Source: Candidatus Poseidoniaceae archaeon (GTDB taxonomy: Archaea > Thermoplasmatota > Poseidoniia > Poseidoniales > Poseidoniaceae). From it: 64,000 nt of DNA. Below the pieces are notes generated by a model that had not been told where the DNA came from, made no database searches, and saw nothing but the letters and a program-made list of their open reading frames with translations. The stretch lies in NCBI GenBank assembly GCA_949372645.1, contig CASIAP010000004.1, forward strand, positions 124,001 through 188,000, given 5' to 3'. The position numbers and the translations under genes are program-made. Every line of letters starts with the position of its first letter. Within the stretch, counting starts at the first letter, position 1. This document shows positions 8,810-16,827 of this stretch, piece after piece.

Positions 8810-10918
8810 ATGAGTCCGAGGTATGGTGTGCCCATCATCGTCATACTGCTGCTCGCAAGTTCTTGGAGTTTCTCGAATAATGAGGCACTTGAACAATGGA
8901 TGTCTGAAAATACAATCTCAATCGATCAAGAAGAGGTTGATACACTTTCTCTTCAAGAGAATGAACGATGGTTAGTTCTGCTTGTAGATTTCGATGAACA
9001 ACCTGCAACTGATGCACTGGGGGTGGATCAGGCTCAGACCCTTTTGGATGATATTGCTCGTAATTATATTATGCAAATGTCAGGTTTTACGACAGAAATT
9101 CAAATCGATGTGAACACAAAAATATCACGTGCAAATAGACCTGCTTCAGATTATGGCGGTGACTCAAATGGTAACCGAGACATGAGTTCGGATGGTAACT
9201 TTCTACCAATGCTCTTAGCTGAAGAAGCAGTAATTGACCATGAAACTTATGTGGATTGGGATGAATATGATCTGGACAATGATGGTTTTGTAGACCGCTT
9301 ACTCATCCTACATACGTCAAAGGCACAGGAAGTGAATACCGGCCAGAGTTCCTTGATTTGGAGTCATTTCACCTTGTTTGAAGAACCAATCGAAGTAGAT
9401 GAAGGTGTAAAAGTTGGGCATTATACCATGGCAAGTCTCCGTACCGGTTCCAGAGGAATGGGGACTATACTCCATGAAATGCTCCATCAAATGGGTGCAT
9501 TAGATTTGTATCCTGTACATGATACAGACCAATCAAATGGTTGGGAAGGTGTGGGAGTATGGGATATCATGGCAAGTGGAAATTATAATGGAGATGGGAC
9601 ATGGCCAGCATTACCAACTTCGGCAACTCTTGATCTCTTAGGTGCAAATCGAAGCACAATGATGGACCTCAATTGGCCCAAGAGTGCCCAATCCCCTTGC
9701 ATTGGCCCAAGTGTACAACTCAATGGGATGAGTGAAAATGGGACCTCTTTGAAAATTCCGTTAAGTGATAATGAGAATATTTGGATTGAGTATCGTTCAC
9801 ACTCAGGATTTGATAAGCACTTACCTGGATCAGGAATCCTTGTCACTTACCAAGACCGTAGTGTTGGAGATGAACAAAGGAATGAACTCAATCGTGATTC
9901 TGATCAACCATGGCTAACAGTAATCGAGGCAGATGGCAGAATTGATTTGCGGAATGGTGCGAATTCAGGAGAAGCGAGTGATCTTTTCCTCAATGGGAGC
10001 TCGTTTGGTGCACAGGGAATACAGATATTCACGCATGATGGGATTCTTGTGCCATGGGTGGCGACTGTTGAGATCAACATAACTGTACAAATACATTTTA
10101 CAGCTCCAAATTGTTCACCACAATTTGAAGTCGATGCACCTGACTTTGGAGGGGTGTACTTACCTGCCGATGGATTCCCCCTCATCGTCTCCAGTTCTGA
10201 ACCTTGCCAACTAACCTATGAGCTCAGCTTATCAGATGGAAGAGAGTTCATCAATGAAAGTGTTCTAATCGAAGAGGGTGCCAATGAGATTGAGTTACAG
10301 TATTCTTCTCAATCAACTGTAAATTCAGTGGCTTCACTTGAAGGATTCATCCATTGCAATAATGATTCTATCTTTTTGAAAACACAAATATTGACGCTTG
10401 GAAGAATACCGATTGAATCAAAGAATATAGGAACTCTTGCTGCGTTTGAGCCTTCCATGGTTGAGATTCCCCTGCCCTCACTTGGCAATTCATCTCAATC
10501 ATTCACTGTGGAACTTGATGGTCCATTATCACGTATTGGATCGATTTCGAATCAACTCACGCTCGATGGAGACGACATAATCTCATTACAAATTGAACCA
10601 AATGGTTTACTGGAAGACCGAATGGCGGTCAAAGGTGAACTTATTCTGATTTCTCAAAGTGGCCATCGTTGGATAATTGAACTCGAATATACGGCGGTTG
10701 ATGCTGAACGAAGTACACTCGAGGAATGGCGAACTCCAGGTAAGTTACTTGGAAGTGCTGGAATCATCTGTATTCTATGGATCTCATTTGGAATGTTTGA
10801 AAGGAATAAAAAATCAATAAAGGTGCAGCAAATAGCTCCGATTGCTCAACAGGATATTGAGATACATCACGACCAAGACACTGATGCTTGGGGTCGGTCA
10901 ATCGATGAAGGGAACTGA
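8810..10918 (+). CDS. M6-family secreted metalloprotease, membrane anchored
   Basis: Zinc endopeptidase of the immune inhibitor A (M6) type, acting outside the cell. The open frame starts at 8648 inside tatC, but ATG 8810 gives a signal peptide (MSPRYGVPIIVILLLA...). The zinc motif HEMLHQMGALDLYP begins at residue 222 and fits HExxHxxGxxDLY. Before it is WDEYDLDNDGFVDRLLILHTS, the Ca-binding and strand element usual in M6 enzymes, and after it WDIMASGNYNGDG. Residues about 430-660 form beta-rich domains, and a single helix near 675-690 followed by basic residues anchors the protein with its catalytic part outside. It lies 50 bases after tatC; the signal peptide lacks an RR motif, so Sec export is more likely. 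Confidence 0.88.
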   Translation: MSPRYGVPIIVILLLASSWSFSNNEALEQWMSENTISIDQEEVDTLSLQENERWLVLLVDFDEQPATDALGVDQAQTLLDDIARNYIMQMSGFTTEIQIDVNTKISRANRPASDYGGDSNGNRDMSSDGNFLPMLLAEEAVIDHETYVDWDEYDLDNDGFVDRLLILHTSKAQEVNTGQSSLIWSHFTLFEEPIEVDEGVKVGHYTMASLRTGSRGMGTILHEMLHQMGALDLYPVHDTDQSNGWEGVGVWDIMASGNYNGDGTWPALPTSATLDLLGANRSTMMDLNWPKSAQSPCIGPSVQLNGMSENGTSLKIPLSDNENIWIEYRSHSGFDKHLPGSGILVTYQDRSVGDEQRNELNRDSDQPWLTVIEADGRIDLRNGANSGEASDLFLNGSSFGAQGIQIFTHDGILVPWVATVEINITVQIHFTAPNCSPQFEVDAPDFGGVYLPADGFPLIVSSSEPCQLTYELSLSDGREFINESVLIEEGANEIELQYSSQSTVNSVASLEGFIHCNNDSIFLKTQILTLGRIPIESKNIGTLAAFEPSMVEIPLPSLGNSSQSFTVELDGPLSRIGSISNQLTLDGDDIISLQIEPNGLLEDRMAVKGELILISQSGHRWIIELEYTAVDAERSTLEEWRTPGKLLGSAGIICILWISFGMFERNKKSIKVQQIAPIAQQDIEIHHDQDTDAWGRSIDEGN

Positions 10919-10920
10919 AT

Positions 10921-12033
10921 CTAAGAACGCCCTGGTAACCATCTTTGCATTTTCAAGTAACACCACTGGCCATGTCTGGGAAGAGCACACAGCCAAGATT
11001 TATGCACGCCTTCGGAAAGTCTGACTGCAAGACATGCCGCCTCCCAAGTTTTAGGTGACAACTCAAGAGGTTGTACAAGCCAAGGAGCATGTGCTTCACC
11101 TACTGGCGTATCGTAGACACGCCAACGACTACCAAATTTGAACCCCGGCCGTAACAAGACTCCTCGAGACATAAGATCATTGAAAAGATCAAGTTCGGAA
11201 GGAATTTCCAATTCCTGAAGTAAGACATTGATCCATTTCCCTTCCTCTTCACGAAGATGACGGCCAGAGAGATGTTCAACACCAATAGAATTCCAAGGCC
11301 ATGTAGATAAATCAGGAATATACCATCCATTCCCACGAGGGATTCGCTTTGCCCATAAGTTCGACAAAAGTTGTTTCTCATCGAGAGTGAAAGAATCCCA
11401 GTGTCGCTGATTACCGGTTGGTTGTGCCATCTCGAGCAAATACATCGTAACATCCATTTCTTCATCGATGACAAAAAATTCTGCCACCATGCCTCGCGAA
11501 TTGACGAGATTTGTCCATTCAAGCATTTCAGTCCAATCGATTTCATCGGTCGTCCATGCCCAACGTACGTGTGCAACAGGGGGTTCCTTCGAGAAGATCT
11601 GCTCGCGATTCCAACGCATTGCCCATGTGGCTGTTGGAATTATAATTTCCCATTTCGATGGGATATTCTCGACTGGAATCAAGATTTCCCCACCACTGCG
11701 TGCAGTATCGAAAACGACTCCACGCGCGACAACATCTGGGTTTTCCTTTACTAAATCTTGAAACCAATTCTCACTTGGAAGTGGAACGTGACGGTGCCAA
11801 TGACAAAATAAGATTTCTTCCGAAGTAAGACGAATACTTTCATCACTTTGCATTTTACCAAGGCCACTTTTTTGATATAATCGAGAAGAGAGAGGAGGGT
11901 CAATAAACCAACTACCGTCCCGGTTGGTAGGTGGATTAAGAGCTTGAGAAGGGGGGAGGTTCGTGGTCAGCGATACACCCAATGGTCGAGTTGTTCTTTG
12001 GCGCGGTGTGAATTTGCGGTTCTGCCTCGCCAT
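10921..12033 (-). CDS. endA: tRNA-splicing endonuclease, fused two-lobe type
   Basis: Cleaves both ends of introns in pre-tRNA at the bulge-helix-bulge motif. The C-terminal lobe (about 225-360) carries the catalytic triad in the expected spacing: Tyr307 in RVYDTP, His315 in GEAHAPW and Lys345 in VHKSW, after LFNDLMSRGVLLRPGFKFG. An N-terminal half (about 65-200, starting LTSEEILFCHWH) has the same length order but no triad, which fits the alpha-2 (bilobed) euryarchaeal form; 370 residues is longer than typical for it, mostly by a basic, disordered-looking N-terminal 55 residues. RtcB, the ligase of the same pathway, is at 54649. It is divergent from the winged-helix gene. Confidence 0.85.
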   Translation of the reverse strand: MARQNRKFTPRQRTTRPLGVSLTTNLPPSQALNPPTNRDGSWFIDPPLSSRLYQKSGLGKMQSDESIRLTSEEILFCHWHRHVPLPSENWFQDLVKENPDVVARGVVFDTARSGGEILIPVENIPSKWEIIIPTATWAMRWNREQIFSKEPPVAHVRWAWTTDEIDWTEMLEWTNLVNSRGMVAEFFVIDEEMDVTMYLLEMAQPTGNQRHWDSFTLDEKQLLSNLWAKRIPRGNGWYIPDLSTWPWNSIGVEHLSGRHLREEEGKWINVLLQELEIPSELDLFNDLMSRGVLLRPGFKFGSRWRVYDTPVGEAHAPWLVQPLELSPKTWEAACLAVRLSEGVHKSWLCALPRHGQWCYLKMQRWLPGRS

Positions 12034-12120
12034 GCTCCGCCGTCATCATCGCCTCATTTGACTTCTAGGGTAACCGATGCCCCTATGTGCCTTCACTTCT
12101 TCGCCACAATTGGGAGCGAA

Positions 12121-13080
12121 ATGGTTGACGGGTATCTAGGCTCATTGACAACCGAAGAGCGCATGTTGTTACATTTATGTGACAATAATTTGCCCGAAGG
12201 TGAATGGGAAGCTCCAGCAGCACTTACGCAAGCTGGGATTTCTGCTGCTGTGCACGTTCAACGTAAACACGTCCCAAGAACACTCAAGCGTCTTGAACTA
12301 CGAGGCGACCTCACCAATTCCAAACGACATGTTCCAGGTGCAAAACAGCGTCGTCAGGTGTATGGACTCACAGCTACTGGTCGTGAAAAAGCGAGTGTAT
12401 TACGAGAAAAAATACTTTCCCAACATGTAGTACACAATGGGGAGAAAATCATACTTTCCGAATTACGAAAGGGTGGTCAAGCATCACTTGATTTACTATC
12501 GTTCATTGATGAAGCCATGAACTTTCATGACAAGCCGGTTGTTTCACCAATCTCAAATCCTGAAGGTGTGGCATCGCTTGATGCTCAGGCTGGAGAACAT
12601 TTGATTCGAAGGTTATTTGCTCGAGCATGGGAAGATGGAAAAATTACTCGGGATGAACAATATTTACTTTCTGAAGTCGTTGAATTTCTGGGCATGCATC
12701 CAGAACGTGTTCGGCGTTTGTCTGATGAGGCAAGGCGAGAGCAAAAAGCACCTCCTCCGGAAGAGATTTATCTGGACATGCTACGACAAGCTATGGTTGA
12801 TGGAGAATTAGTTGATGATGAAATCGCATTACTCGAAACTGTTCGAATCGCCTATGGCTTTGATCGATTAACGCATGACAAATTATTGAATGATGCGAAA
12901 CAGTCTCCGATTGTTTCTGAAAAATATATCACCTACAAATCAACTCTAATCACTGCATTAGATGATGGTGTGATTACAAGAGATGAGGGTGCAATGTTAG
13001 CGACATTGAGAGAAACACTCGGCATTACAGATGCGCAACATGCAAGCCTTCTTGCAGAATTACGCGATAATATCAAGTGA
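12121..13080 (+). CDS. Winged-helix protein with TerB-like repeats
   Basis: I start at ATG 12121 (319 residues); the open frame to 11944 runs antisense into endA and has no protein-like features. Residues about 8-95 form a winged-helix domain of the MarR/archaeal kind (LTTEERMLLHLC, then VPRTLKRLELRGDL and the wing QVYGLTATGREKA). After a helical linker, three similar acidic helical repeats follow: near 165-190 (EDGKITRDEQYLLSEV), 220-245 (VDGELVDDEIALLETV) and 280-305 (DDGVITRDEGAMLATL). These look like TerB/DjlA-type units, which bind metal or partners in known proteins. It likely reads DNA and a signal. The RfaE-like kinase follows after 18 bases. Confidence 0.7.
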   Translation: MVDGYLGSLTTEERMLLHLCDNNLPEGEWEAPAALTQAGISAAVHVQRKHVPRTLKRLELRGDLTNSKRHVPGAKQRRQVYGLTATGREKASVLREKILSQHVVHNGEKIILSELRKGGQASLDLLSFIDEAMNFHDKPVVSPISNPEGVASLDAQAGEHLIRRLFARAWEDGKITRDEQYLLSEVVEFLGMHPERVRRLSDEARREQKAPPPEEIYLDMLRQAMVDGELVDDEIALLETVRIAYGFDRLTHDKLLNDAKQSPIVSEKYITYKSTLITALDDGVITRDEGAMLATLRETLGITDAQHASLLAELRDNIK

Positions 13081-13098
13081 ATGGTGTTTTAGGAACAC

Positions 13099-14175
13099 AT
13101 GAGAGGGTTAGAAATGGGAATGTCCGATGAAGAAGAGGCCGTATACGAAGACCTCAATAATCTCAAGAATCAATTGAAGGCCACAGAACAAAGTAAAGTC
13201 GTTCTGATTGGAGACATTATGATGGATTGCTATATCCATGGATATGCAAACAACCTCAATTCAAGGGCACCAGTTCCAGTCCTCCGTGAAACGATGCGAG
13301 AAGAAGATGTAGGTGCTGCTGCACACGTAGGAAGAGGTCTCAATTCAATGGGTTTGAAAAGTCATCTTTTTGGTGTCGTTGGGGACGATCGTGCCGGATT
13401 AAACATATTAGAATTACTCGATGAAGAAGGCGTGGCGACCAGCGGAATCGCGATTATTGATGGTCGAACTACGACGGTTAAGACACGACTTCTAGCCACT
13501 CGTGAAAGTTTGGTCAGTGATGAACAACTGCTTCTTCGATGGGACGTGGAAGATGATAATCCTGTGCCACAAGAGGCTTCCCTGGCACTCTATGATCAAG
13601 CCATTGAAGAAGTAAAGAACGCAGATGTATTGATTCTTTCAGATTATGGCCAGGGTGTAGTAAATGATGCCGGTGCTGAAAGAATCATCAATGCAGCCCG
13701 AGCAAAGAATGTTCCAATTATTGCAGACCCTAAACTCACTGGCTTACACCGAACACATGGAGTAAATTGGATTCTGTTTCAATCACAAGGCCTTGAATTG
13801 ATGCGAAGAAGACTTGGAGTTTCAACTGGTAGTGAGGCCGCAACACAATTAATTGAAGCTCATAACTGGGATCATTTGGTTGTTCTTTCAGGTGAAGCTG
13901 GCGTTACCATTTATTCACGCGATGAAGAAGTTGTTCATGCACCTTGCACACTCGATGATTTGCGTCAAATGATTGGCTTGATAGATGCTGCAGCCGTTGC
14001 GATTGCTGTAGCTATATCAAATAACTTATCTGTGAGAAATACTGCATTGCTCGCTAATGCGGCCTGTGAGTGTATTCTAGGTGCAAACCGCACTGAATCT
14101 TTTGTGTTGAGTCGAGACGATTTAATTGACCGCATTGGTGAAATGTCTTGGAATCTTCAGGTTTCTAAGCGCTGA
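13099..14175 (+). CDS. PfkB-family sugar kinase, RfaE/HldE kinase-like
   Basis: Ribokinase-fold kinase most like the N-terminal kinase of RfaE/HldE, which phosphorylates heptose 7-phosphate at C1. Seen: VLIGDIMMDCYIHG near residue 35, RAPVPVLRETMREEDVGAAAHV near 60 (sugar-binding, with GAAAHV for GGAANV), FGVVGDDRAG, DYGQGVVND and ADPKL. At the catalytic site, GAGD is replaced by GLID near residue 300, so the Asp base stays but the glycines of the anion hole do not. The separate cytidylyltransferase domain of HldE is absent. ATG 13099 has AGGA upstream; ATG 13120 is possible. The substrate is unknown. It sits in an operon after the winged-helix gene. Confidence 0.75.
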   Translation: MRGLEMGMSDEEEAVYEDLNNLKNQLKATEQSKVVLIGDIMMDCYIHGYANNLNSRAPVPVLRETMREEDVGAAAHVGRGLNSMGLKSHLFGVVGDDRAGLNILELLDEEGVATSGIAIIDGRTTTVKTRLLATRESLVSDEQLLLRWDVEDDNPVPQEASLALYDQAIEEVKNADVLILSDYGQGVVNDAGAERIINAARAKNVPIIADPKLTGLHRTHGVNWILFQSQGLELMRRRLGVSTGSEAATQLIEAHNWDHLVVLSGEAGVTIYSRDEEVVHAPCTLDDLRQMIGLIDAAAVAIAVAISNNLSVRNTALLANAACECILGANRTESFVLSRDDLIDRIGEMSWNLQVSKR

Positions 14176-14184
14176 GGTGTTCAA

Positions 14185-14685
14185 ATGAGTGCTTGGCCAA
14201 GGCCAACAACTGCAGACATAGGTCTGCGTGCGTTTGCACCAAACCCTAGCCGCTTGTTTACTGAAGCTAGCATTGGAATGCAAGAAATTCTCCTCTCACC
14301 ATCTGCACACAATTCAATCAATCAGCACATTCGTCACGCAGCCCAATGGCAAATTCAAGCACCGTATAGTGGGGACGAAAAGCAATGGGATTTACTCCTT
14401 ATTCAATGGCTAGAGGAAGTACTATACCGAGTTGAAGTGAAAAATCAGTGGCTGGTAGATTGCCACATTTCAGTATCATGGGAATCGGAAAAAGTACGAC
14501 TCTTGGCCCAGGTATCCTGGGTTGATGCAGAAATGATCGAACGAGAAGTGGAAATCAAAGCGGTCACAAGTCATGAACTTCAATTTACTGAACTATTAAA
14601 AAATGAAAGTGCAATTTCTCCATGGGAACAAGTTCCTGATTTTCAGGGACCTGGGTGGTTCTGTGATGTCGTGTTTGATATTTGA
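14185..14685 (+). CDS. Hypothetical protein
   Basis: A soluble protein of 166 residues that I do not recognise. It starts nine bases after the RfaE-like kinase with a GAGGTG ribosome site overlapping that gene's TGA, so it is the third gene of the operon. The sequence is mixed alpha/beta with many Trp residues (nine or more) and no Cys pairs, signal peptide or membrane helix. Its last 43 bases overlap the 3' end of a small ORF on the other strand. Translational coupling is the only clue to its role, with the kinase as a possible partner. Confidence 0.65.
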   Translation: MSAWPRPTTADIGLRAFAPNPSRLFTEASIGMQEILLSPSAHNSINQHIRHAAQWQIQAPYSGDEKQWDLLLIQWLEEVLYRVEVKNQWLVDCHISVSWESEKVRLLAQVSWVDAEMIEREVEIKAVTSHELQFTELLKNESAISPWEQVPDFQGPGWFCDVVFDI

Positions 14686-14921
14686 CCAACAAGAGCTGTG
14701 TACCTCATACGGCATCCAAGATAGTACCCCAGAGTGTTGACTACGAGATCCATACATTTGTTGCCCCAATCTTCAATTGCAAATTCAAACGGAAGATTAA
14801 GTTCTAAAACCTCCCAACCAATACTGAGAACAAAGAAAAGGGTCCAATTCGTATGAACGAAACGACCAGCCGTTGACCAAATAAGGAAATGTGAAATTGA
14901 ATACATGTTCAAGAGAACCAT
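14643..14921 (-). CDS. Small membrane protein, VanZ/DUF2585-like
   Basis: A 92-residue ORF directly downstream of the SRP RNA on the same strand. It has an N-terminal hydrophobic stretch, a second one near residues 25-40, then GWEVLELNLPFEF and NKCMDLVVNTLGYYLG. The last part, W-E...E...NK.xDlvvNt.GyxlG, matches the membrane-helix pattern of DUF2585 and VanZ-like proteins. An AGAGGT site lies nine bases before the ATG. Against it: it is short, overlaps the convergent gene by 43 bases, and could be a remnant of a longer gene. I think it is coding, but the function is unknown. Confidence 0.5.
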   Translation of the reverse strand: MVLLNMYSISHFLIWSTAGRFVHTNWTLFFVLSIGWEVLELNLPFEFAIEDWGNKCMDLVVNTLGYYLGCRMRYTALVGQISNTTSQNHPGP

Positions 14922-14945
14922 TCGAAGACCTCTGGAGTGGGAATT

Positions 14946-15236
14946 CCAATGGTGGACGTGCGCTCTTCTTAGCTAAACCCACACACTTCCTCCATCCCGT
15001 TACCCCACAGCACACATGGCTCCGAGTAGGGCTGCTCCGTTCCCGGCCTGACCTATTCCCCCGGCTATCCGTTTCCTGTTTCCCTCCGGAAACAGTTCAC
15101 AGCACCCGAGTCATGTGGGGGCGAGACATCAACGTCCGCATGTAGAAACCAAGAAGCCGCTTTCGCCGCCCAAAGGCTTTCAGCCCACCGTGAAGACGAT
15201 TTGTGGTACAGGGTACGCCTAGCTCCCCACCTATCC
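14946..15236 (-). ncRNA. ffs: Archaeal signal recognition particle RNA (7S)
   Basis: RNA scaffold of the SRP, which binds signal sequences with SRP54 and SRP19. The stretch is clearly richer in GC than its neighbours and codes for nothing. On the minus strand the helix 8 core reads GGTCAGGCC...GGAA..GAGCAGCC at about 15029-15053, the SRP54-binding signature. The Alu part at the 5' end reads GGTGGGGAGCTAGGC..ACCCTGTACC at about 15200-15231. Helix 5 strands pair over a long range (CCCCCACATGACTCGG with a matching strand near 15000-15035; CTTCTT with AAGAAG). The GGTGG near the 5' end pairs with CCACC at 14951-14955. The ends are set by this pairing and are good to about 10 bases. Confidence 0.88.
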
Positions 15237-15256
15237 CATCATGGCCTACAACTGAC

Positions 15257-15267
15257 TGTATTTGAAC
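15257..15267 (-). promoter_or_regulatory. Possible TATA box of the SRP RNA gene
   Basis: On the minus strand the sequence TTCAAATACA is centred about 26 bases upstream of the inferred 5' end of the SRP RNA, the archaeal spacing for TBP binding. It lies between the CcmE stop and the RNA in a stretch with no gene. The match is modest and the true transcript start is not known. Confidence 0.4.
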
Positions 15268-15299
15268 GCAACGCAACCCGACTTTCGAGGGGGAGAGGG

Positions 15300-15683
15300 T
15301 TAAACTTCTTCTTCATACTTCGAAGGGCACGATGTTTTGATAATCTGTGCTTCGAAAACATATTCACCATCGATGTACTTGAGAATACCTTGGGCATAAA
15401 CAGTGCGATTGTCACCTAAGCCATTTGATACAGATGCATCCAAGTAGTCAATGCGTAATGTAGACGTGAATCCATGGAGCATGAACTCACTTCGGTTTAA
15501 GTCAATACTGCCATCGACAATTTCACCACGGACAGCTATTTCACGATCGAGATATGCGGAAGGGCCTTCCATTACTTCGTCAACTGTCCGGGTAGGCTCA
15601 GGTGCCTGAATTAAAATGACACCTAGAAGACCTAGAGTGATGATAGCACCAACAAGAAGGATTCGTATTCGTCGAGAAAACAT
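15300..15683 (-). CDS. ccmE: Cytochrome c maturation protein CcmE, cysteine type
   Basis: Membrane-anchored heme chaperone that carries heme to apocytochrome c outside the membrane. ATG 15683 has AGGTGAT upstream and gives 127 residues; the GTG at 15692 is less likely. A helix at residues 8-27 anchors it, and an OB-fold follows (VRGEIVDGSI, then FMLHGFTSTLRIDYLD, VYAQGILKYIDGEYVFEA). The end reads IKTSCPSKYE. In classical CcmE heme is bound by His in HxxxY; archaea and some deltaproteobacteria use Cys in CxxxY, as here. It starts 13 bases after pyrD and shares its transcript. No other ccm gene is in the window. Confidence 0.85.
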   Translation of the reverse strand: MFSRRIRILLVGAIITLGLLGVILIQAPEPTRTVDEVMEGPSAYLDREIAVRGEIVDGSIDLNRSEFMLHGFTSTLRIDYLDASVSNGLGDNRTVYAQGILKYIDGEYVFEAQIIKTSCPSKYEEEV

Positions 15684-15696
15684 ATCAATCACCTAA

Positions 15697-16827
15697 TTAT
15701 TCTCCATTACGATGGGAAAACCCTACAGCTTCTTGAAGTGATGAGAAACCATTTTCCTTCAATTTCTTATCCAATCCATGAACAATAGATTTCGTAAGTC
15801 CTGCACCTTCGAAAACAAAACCACTGTAGGCCTGTAAAAGACAAGCACCAGCGCCAATCTTCTTCCACGCATCATCAACTGAAAGGATTCCTCCAACACC
15901 GATGATTGGCCATTTACCATTTGTCATTGAATAGATCTGATAAATCATATCCGTCGAACGTTGATTGAGTGGGGCCCCACTAAGACCACCAGTTTGTGAG
16001 AACACTTTCTCTTCAGTTTTAGAATTGTGAACTGGTCGCTCAAGAGTGGTATTCGTTGCTACAATACCATCGCACCCTGCAGCCTGTGCTGTTTGGACAA
16101 TGGCCAGTAATTGCTCATCTGAAAGGTCTGGAGCAATTTTAACCAACAATGGTTTCGATTTGGATTTGGTTCTCTTTGAATTATTTTGGTTGATGACTTG
16201 ACACGAATGAATAATCGATTCGAGTGCACTATCATGCTGAAGCTCTCTTAAATTTGGAGTGTTTGGAGAGGATACATTAATGACAAAAACATCACAGTAA
16301 TCCCATAAACGATTCATGGATTGAGCATAATCGTTTGGTGCATTTTCGAGTGCGGTTGTTTTGGATTTACCCAAATTGGCCCACAATGGAACCGAAGGTG
16401 AACCGTGTTTAGCAAAGTGTTGCTTCAATTGAAGGGCAACCTTCTTTGAACCGGGATTATTGAATCCCATACGGTTTACCAAAGTTCGAGAAGAAGTTGC
16501 TCGAAACATTCGTGGCTTCGGGTTACCACTTTGCTCATGTTCAGTCACCCCACCGATTTCGATAAATGACAATCCAATCGCCTCCCACCCACGTAGTGCT
16601 TCAGCACGCTTATCGAGGCCTGCAGCATTTCCAAATGGATGATGGTAGGTCTGCCCAAAACATTCGATTGGGACTTTTTTACGTGGGCGATACAAGAACG
16701 AAAGAGCACCACGAGTGATGGGGTTTGAAGAGAAAGCTCTGAGCATCAGTAACGCACGACTGTGTGCTTTTTCCGAATCTTGGACACGCAATGTCGGCCG
16801 AACAAGGATCCGGTAACCTATGCCCAT
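15697..16827 (-). CDS. pyrD: Dihydroorotate dehydrogenase, quinone type (class 2)
   Basis: Oxidises dihydroorotate to orotate in pyrimidine synthesis and passes electrons to quinone. The 376 residues include the class 2 N-terminal extension (LRVQDSEKAHSRALLMLRAF) that docks at the membrane, then the TIM barrel: FGNAAGLDKRAE, NRMGFNNPG, INVSSPNTPNLR with the catalytic Ser of class 2 in place of Cys, VKIAPDLSDEQL, ATNTT, GGLSGAPL and IGVGGI for FMN phosphate. Most archaea use class 1B, so this form suggests gain from bacteria and fits a respiratory quinone pool (MqnC is at 25705). ATG 16827 overlaps the start of the divergent gene by eight bases. Confidence 0.93.
   Translation of the reverse strand: MGIGYRILVRPTLRVQDSEKAHSRALLMLRAFSSNPITRGALSFLYRPRKKVPIECFGQTYHHPFGNAAGLDKRAEALRGWEAIGLSFIEIGGVTEHEQSGNPKPRMFRATSSRTLVNRMGFNNPGSKKVALQLKQHFAKHGSPSVPLWANLGKSKTTALENAPNDYAQSMNRLWDYCDVFVINVSSPNTPNLRELQHDSALESIIHSCQVINQNNSKRTKSKSKPLLVKIAPDLSDEQLLAIVQTAQAAGCDGIVATNTTLERPVHNSKTEEKVFSQTGGLSGAPLNQRSTDMIYQIYSMTNGKWPIIGVGGILSVDDAWKKIGAGACLLQAYSGFVFEGAGLTKSIVHGLDKKLKENGFSSLQEAVGFSHRNGE

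Noticed and set aside
14797-15145. ORFs on both strands across the SRP RNA
   Set aside because: The translations lack any domain and the RNA structure explains the sequence.
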